From assembly GCA_013200995.1 (NCBI GenBank), contig CP053688.1, positions 2,790,001-2,854,000 on the forward strand: a DNA stretch of 64,000 bases. Reading direction: 5' to 3'. Shown piece by piece: positions 59,925 to 64,000 of this stretch. Under the pieces are notes generated by a model that saw only the letters and a program-made list of their open reading frames with translations, had not been told where the DNA came from and made no database searches. Source of the stretch: Arthrobacter citreus (lineage in GTDB: Bacteria > Bacillota > Bacilli > Bacillales > Bacillaceae_G). The position numbers and the translations under genes were made by a program. The stretch's first letter is position 1. Each line of letters begins with the position of its first letter.

Positions 59925-60119
59925 TCAGGGAGAAGAAATAACTTAAATTTAATTCGCTGCCTCTGCCTTCGACTTAAATTTCGAGAAATATTGTTGAAAT
60001 ATGTCTGTTTAGAAGAACCCTAACCGGTATAGGGATTATCCTACCTAATTTGGGATTCTAAGAAATTTAATTGCAGTTTTGTCCATTTTAATTTCAGTTT
60101 TACTGATTTTAATTCAGTA
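59925..60119. repeat. Gene-free gap with dispersed repeat words
   Basis: The end (60071-60119) contains CATTTTAATTTCAGTTT and ACTGATTTTAATTCAGT, the same words as the 43-bp tandem repeat at 38.6 kb. Otherwise nothing recognised. Confidence 0.45.
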
Positions 60120-60122
60120 TCT

Positions 60123-60641
60123 CTAACTTCCTACACTTTCCGTCTCTAACATAAGTATCATATGCTCTTGGTCCCAATATTCATTGTCCAACTTCAAACT
60201 ATTAGGTGTTTTAGCAAATGTTTTGAATCCTAGTTTTTCATACAGTTTTTTTACTGTTTCGTTTCCTTCTATGATATTTAATGTAAGTTGTTCAAGTCCA
60301 AGACTTTTCGCTAAATGGATTGCCTCTTCAATTAAAAGATAGCCTGCACCCATTTTTCGAGCTCTAGAAGAAACATAGACAGATTCTATTTTTCCTTTAT
60401 GCTCTGCTTTAACTTTTTCAAACGTTCTTAAAGTGGCTACTCCAATTAATTCACCTTTGTCCGTAAATGCACCGATCGTATAATTTTTATCTAATATTTC
60501 TGCTTTGTATTCAATTGGGTCATCTTGATCAAGTATTTCATCCATAGTAGTACTAAAAACTTCAGGATTCTCTTTTAAACCTTCTAAACGAATATTAAGA
60601 TAGATTTCTGCATCTTCTTTTGTTAATAAACGTATCTTCAT
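60123..60641 (-). CDS. GNAT-family N-acetyltransferase
   Basis: 172 residues with the acetyl-CoA binding motif (VSSRARKMGAGYLLIEEAIHLA, about residues 87-108) and a C-terminal NIIEGNETVKKLYEKLGF segment. N-terminal part YLNIRLEGLKENPEVFST. Substrate unknown. AGGTTTAGAA precedes the ATG. Confidence 0.88.
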   Translation of the reverse strand: MKIRLLTKEDAEIYLNIRLEGLKENPEVFSTTMDEILDQDDPIEYKAEILDKNYTIGAFTDKGELIGVATLRTFEKVKAEHKGKIESVYVSSRARKMGAGYLLIEEAIHLAKSLGLEQLTLNIIEGNETVKKLYEKLGFKTFAKTPNSLKLDNEYWDQEHMILMLETESVGS

Positions 60642-60767
60642 TTCTAAACCTCCGTAGTTATTGCAAAGTATAGTTTATAGAACAAACGGAAAATTTTCAA
60701 CGCTTACACTAGCCATACTCTTGTAGACTAGCAATGTCATAGACTTGTAAAAAACATACAAAAACGC

Positions 60768-60794
60768 TTGTATATCAAGCGTTTATATACTTCT
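60768..60794. terminator. Hairpin between GNAT and citrate-type response regulator genes
   Basis: AAACGCTTG and CAAGCGTTT around TATAT; weak T-runs, possible terminator for the upstream minus-strand operon. Confidence 0.6.
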
Positions 60795-60863
60795 CTTATT
60801 ATAAAATAGTGCTCTTTCTGTTACAGAATTGTTAGGTTTGTCATAGTCATTGAGGAACTTTAC

Positions 60864-61568
60864 TTAGCTTTTGACCAAATAAACTCTTTCTGGTCTTCCA
60901 ATCGTTCCATACGCTAAATCTGCTGAAACTTTACCTTCCGAAACTAAATATTCTAAATATCTTCGCGCAGTTGTGCGACTAACGCCAATTTCTAGCCCGA
61001 TATTCTCAGCAGTCATTCCGTTTCGAACTTCTCTTATCGCGAGTAACACCTTATCTAAAGTGAGTTTATCTATTCCTTTAGGGTATAGACTTTGCTCTTC
61101 AATTATTGTATTATTCTTTCCTATTAATCCATCGATTTCATCCTGCGTAATATATGCACTTTTTGATTGTAAGCTTTTCACTTTATTAGAATAGTTTACA
61201 TAGCGAATTAGCGACTTTTTAAAACGATCAAAAATGACTGGCTTTATAATAAAATCAAATACGCCATAATGCAAAGCTTTATTAACTGAATCGATTTCTT
61301 TCGATGCAGTGATCATGATGACATCTGCCATAATCGAATGTTTCTTCATCCATTGTAAAAAATCTAAGCCATTCATATCCGGAAAATACACATCTAGCAA
61401 AACTAGTTGAGGATTTAAAATTTCAACTAAATCAACTGCTTCTTGATAATTTGTAGCAATACCAATAACCTTAAACCCTTCAATTCTATCAATAAATCGC
61501 TGATGGATTTCTGCAATCCTACTATCATCTTCAACAATTAACACTTCTATTAAATTCTTTTTCATCAT
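60864..61568 (-). CDS. CitT/DcuR-type response regulator
   Basis: About 234 residues from ATG 61568 (AAAGGAG upstream; the frame further left overlaps the kinase). Receiver domain with VLIVEDDSR, the phospho-Asp in VLLDVYFPDMNG (about residue 58) and KP (IIKPVIFDRFK), and a C-terminal HTH (TAENIGLEIGVSRTTARRYLEYL). Cognate to the kinase whose gene it overlaps by 38 bases. Likely activates the tricarboxylate transporter genes upstream. Confidence 0.9.
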   Translation of the reverse strand: MMKKNLIEVLIVEDDSRIAEIHQRFIDRIEGFKVIGIATNYQEAVDLVEILNPQLVLLDVYFPDMNGLDFLQWMKKHSIMADVIMITASKEIDSVNKALHYGVFDFIIKPVIFDRFKKSLIRYVNYSNKVKSLQSKSAYITQDEIDGLIGKNNTIIEEQSLYPKGIDKLTLDKVLLAIREVRNGMTAENIGLEIGVSRTTARRYLEYLVSEGKVSADLAYGTIGRPERVYLVKS

Positions 61569-63165
61569 ATCCGTTACTCTCCTTTTGGCGTTTCGGAATT
61601 GCAACAATAAATGTAGTTCCCCCATGTTCGTTTGAATGAAAAGTAATTTGTCCGTTTAATTTATGGAGTAGCCTTTGAACAAGGTGAAGTCCAATCCCTG
61701 AATTATGAGATTGATCCTTAGACGTAACACCGTATTCAAAAATCTCATCAATTAATTCTTCAGGGATTCCATTTGCATTATCTTCAATTTCAATCACTAA
61801 GTCATCACCTAAATCAGTAAGAAACAGTGAAACAATCTTTTCAGACTTATTCGTTTCTAATACTGCATCAAATGCGTTATTTAATAGATTTCCGATAATT
61901 GTGATTAAGTCTTCCCGATTTACTTCCTTCGGGACATTAACAAAACTACTATTATAGTCAATGTTAAAATCTACTTTTAGCTCATTAGCTAAACTTATTT
62001 TCCCTAGTAGGAGTCCCGCAACGACTGGATCCGAAATTTCTTCCATAATAAAATGGATGATATTTTGAGTTATATTAGATTCCTTTGAAATTAATTCAAT
62101 CGCTTCTTGATAGGATTCAAGTTGTATTAACCCCAAGATTGTATGTAATTTATTCGAATATTCATGTGCCTGTGCTCGAAGTCCTTCTGAATATGCTTTT
62201 ATTTGTGATAATTCATTTAGTAATTTATTCAATTCCGATTTTTCCCTAAAAGTCGTTACCGCTCCAACAATTTTAGAATCGACTCCAATTATCGGTATAC
62301 AATTAATAATCACCATTTTTTCATTAATTAAAAACTCTAAATCATAAATTGGCTCGCCAGTTTCAACTACTTTCTTTAAATGAGAATTATGCAATACTTC
62401 TTCTATTTTTAATCCTCTAAGCTTAATATTATTTGGAATAGAAAGTACTTTATGGGCATTTTCATTTACTACAGTAATCTCTCCATATTCATCAATAGCG
62501 ATGATTCCTTCATGAATTGATTCTAATATGGCGTGTTTTTCTTTGTACATCCTTCCGATTTCTTTCGGTTCCAAACCAAAGATTGATTTTTTAATATTAA
62601 ACGAAATAAAAAAAGCTGCTCCGATTCCAAGTATTAATATGACAATACTATTTTTTAATAGTTTTTTACTAAAGACTTTTGCCTCATGATCAATATCCTT
62701 TATTAAATAGCCTACAGAAACAACTCCAATCACTTTGTCGTTATCATCAAAAATAGGAGTTTTCCCTCTTAAGGAAGGGCCTAGTGTACCAGTGGATTCT
62801 GATACGATCTCCTGTCCTTTAAATACTTTATCATTGTCTCCCCCAACCATTTTCTTTCCAATTAATGCTTGATTTGGATGTGAATAACGTACTTCGTTTT
62901 TATTCCCAACTACGATAAATTCAGCTCCAACTTTTTTTCGGATATTTTCAACGATTGGCTGAATAGTGTCAGAAGGATTTTCGTTTGAAAATGCTTCACG
63001 TATTTCAGGCATATTCGCCACAGTTTGAGAGATAGCTAGAGCCTTTAATCCTTTTTCATGTTTAAGGTTCTTTAGAAACATTTCTTGAGATACTATTTCA
63101 AAAACACTACTTATTATTAGAATAAGAACTGATATAAAGATGATTAACTTATAATGTAAACGCAT
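61531..63165 (-). CDS. CitA/DcuS-type sensor histidine kinase
   Basis: 544 residues: span 1 (about 6-24), extracytoplasmic PAS-like (sCache) domain (about 30-165), span 2 (about 172-192), cytoplasmic PAS (about 210-320), then SpoOB-type dimerisation domain with phospho-His in RAQAHEYSNKLHTILGLI and an ATPase domain with EDNANGIPEE and SHNSGIGLHLVQRL. Such kinases sense C4-dicarboxylates or citrate outside the cell. Located next to a tripartite tricarboxylate permease gene. Confidence 0.92.
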   Translation of the reverse strand: MRLHYKLIIFISVLILIISSVFEIVSQEMFLKNLKHEKGLKALAISQTVANMPEIREAFSNENPSDTIQPIVENIRKKVGAEFIVVGNKNEVRYSHPNQALIGKKMVGGDNDKVFKGQEIVSESTGTLGPSLRGKTPIFDDNDKVIGVVSVGYLIKDIDHEAKVFSKKLLKNSIVILILGIGAAFFISFNIKKSIFGLEPKEIGRMYKEKHAILESIHEGIIAIDEYGEITVVNENAHKVLSIPNNIKLRGLKIEEVLHNSHLKKVVETGEPIYDLEFLINEKMVIINCIPIIGVDSKIVGAVTTFREKSELNKLLNELSQIKAYSEGLRAQAHEYSNKLHTILGLIQLESYQEAIELISKESNITQNIIHFIMEEISDPVVAGLLLGKISLANELKVDFNIDYNSSFVNVPKEVNREDLITIIGNLLNNAFDAVLETNKSEKIVSLFLTDLGDDLVIEIEDNANGIPEELIDEIFEYGVTSKDQSHNSGIGLHLVQRLLHKLNGQITFHSNEHGGTTFIVAIPKRQKESNGYDEKEFNRSVNC

Positions 63166-63198
63166 AAAATTTCCCCTTATGTTTTTATAATAATCAAA

Positions 63199-63225
63199 AA
63201 ACTCCTTTTGTTAAAGGAGTTTTGT
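63199..63225 (-). terminator. Terminator of tctA
   Basis: AAACTCC and GGAGTTT with an A/T-rich loop and T-run on the minus strand, immediately after the tctA stop. Confidence 0.85.
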
Positions 63226-63233
63226 TAGAATTT

Positions 63234-64000
63234 TTAAGCTTCTACATTTATGACTACTTCTTTTCCTTTCAATTTCATCAAAATTGGAACTAAGATCCAA
63301 AGTGCTCCAATTATTAAAAATACTAATGAAATAGGATGTCTAAAGAAAATACTATAATCACCATTTGATACTGTTAATGCTCTTCTTAAATTATTTTCAA
63401 TCATTGGTCCTAAAACGATTCCTAATACTAATGGTGCGATTGGAAAATCATTTTTTGATAGGAAATATCCAAAAATTCCACATGCAATTAATAGTAGTAA
63501 ATCATTTACGGATACTTGTACTGCATAAACACCAAATATTGAAATGGCTACTATTAGTGGCAATAAATACTTCTTCGGCGTTTGAATAATCTTTGCAAAT
63601 ATTTTTACTAAAGGCATGTTTAAAATGATAAGCATTACGTTTCCGATAAACATACTTGCAATTAATCCCCATGCTACGTCAGGATGCTCATCGAATAATA
63701 GTGGTCCCGGTTGTATGTTATACATCATTAATGCACCCATTAAGATTGCAGTTGTTCCTGAACTCGGAATTCCTAAAGTTAATAAAGGAATCATCGCTCC
63801 TCCAGATGCTGCATTATTTGCAGATTCAGGAGATGCAACCCCGGCAATTGTACCTGTACCAAACTTTTCAGGCGTTTTACTAACTTTCTTTTCTAATATA
63901 TAGGCAAAGAACGAAGCTAAAATGGCACCTGCTCCAGGTAATAAACCAACGAAAAATCCTAATACTGAGCCCCTAGCAATTGGAGCCACACTTTCCTTTA
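63234..64000 (-). CDS. tctA: TctA-family tripartite tricarboxylate transporter permease (partial)
   Basis: The C-terminal about 255 residues; the reading frame stays open at the window edge and the N-terminal half (a full protein has about 500 residues) lies to the right. Conserved segments: SVAPIARGSVLGFFVGLLPG, GAGAILASFFAYILEK, EKFGTGTIAGVASPESANNAASGG, IPLLTLGIPSSGTTAILMGAL, QPGPLLF. It is the large membrane subunit of the TctABC citrate/tricarboxylate transporter. Its downstream position to a CitA/DcuS-type two-component pair fits regulation by citrate. Confidence 0.93.
   Translation of the reverse strand, partial: KESVAPIARGSVLGFFVGLLPGAGAILASFFAYILEKKVSKTPEKFGTGTIAGVASPESANNAASGGAMIPLLTLGIPSSGTTAILMGALMMYNIQPGPLLFDEHPDVAWGLIASMFIGNVMLIILNMPLVKIFAKIIQTPKKYLLPLIVAISIFGVYAVQVSVNDLLLLIACGIFGYFLSKNDFPIAPLVLGIVLGPMIENNLRRALTVSNGDYSIFFRHPISLVFLIIGALWILVPILMKLKGKEVVINVEA

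Overview
The window is AT-rich chromosomal DNA from a spore-forming, low-GC Gram-positive rod of the Bacillaceae. The evidence is strong AGGAGG-type ribosome binding sites, frequent TTG/GTG starts, spoVR, a YhdB-like gene, pgcA, a ComC-type prepilin peptidase, a YhbD/bactofilin pair, mprF, and Gram-positive leader RNAs (T-box, ydaO-type c-di-AMP riboswitch). The genus cannot be fixed from the sequence alone.

Layout. 1-256: 5' part of a T-box leader and its promoter, reading leftwards out of the window. 1.1-6.1 kb: small regulatory and membrane genes, a glutamate-synthase-like flavoprotein, and a cluster of palindromic repeats. 6.4-11.9 kb: an amino-sugar (MurNAc) salvage operon: murQ, a sugar kinase, an RpiR-family regulator, a Gfo/Idh dehydrogenase and an MFS carrier, with no PTS permease. 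12.5-18.7 kb: a lichenan/cellobiose-type PTS locus, licR-licB-licC-licA followed by a GH1 6-phospho-beta-glucosidase. 20.3-24.7 kb: a third catabolic cassette (metallo-beta-lactamase-fold hydrolase, MFS carrier, alpha/beta hydrolase) with a divergent TrmB-type regulator. 24.9-26.4 kb: intact spoVR. From 26.4 kb rightwards the content looks like Bacillus backbone: yhdB, pgcA, DUF1540, SDR, purine permease, patatin, penicillin acylase, comC, NlpC/P60, oligo-1,6-glucosidase, bactofilin/YhbD, alkyltransferase-like protein, FTR1, HesB-like, an RND pump with its own two-component system, a c-di-AMP riboswitch with a tiny membrane protein, mprF, ohrR-ohr, a FetAB-like ABC pair, a Fur-type siderophore ABC system, GNAT, and a citrate-type two-component system next to a TctA permease that runs off the right edge.

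The most striking feature is a series of partial copies of the 3' end of spoVR, all on the minus strand, at about 4.6, 12.4 and 19.6 kb, in addition to the intact gene at 24.9 kb. They lie at the boundaries between the three catabolic cassettes. Two carry their own copy of the spoVR-type terminator and share the same non-spoVR junction upstream. A LysR-family (possibly citR) tail fragment lies beside intact spoVR, and an IS1182-like transposase remnant lies beside the 19.6 kb copy. Together these mark 4.6-24.9 kb as an accretion site for sugar-catabolism modules. No integrase is visible in the window.

Functionally the accessory half imports and breaks down wall-derived amino sugars and beta-glucosides. 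The right half handles envelope charge (MprF), efflux, iron, peroxide stress and tricarboxylates. The second notable element is the c-di-AMP riboswitch whose only downstream gene before a terminator is a 57-residue single-span membrane protein.
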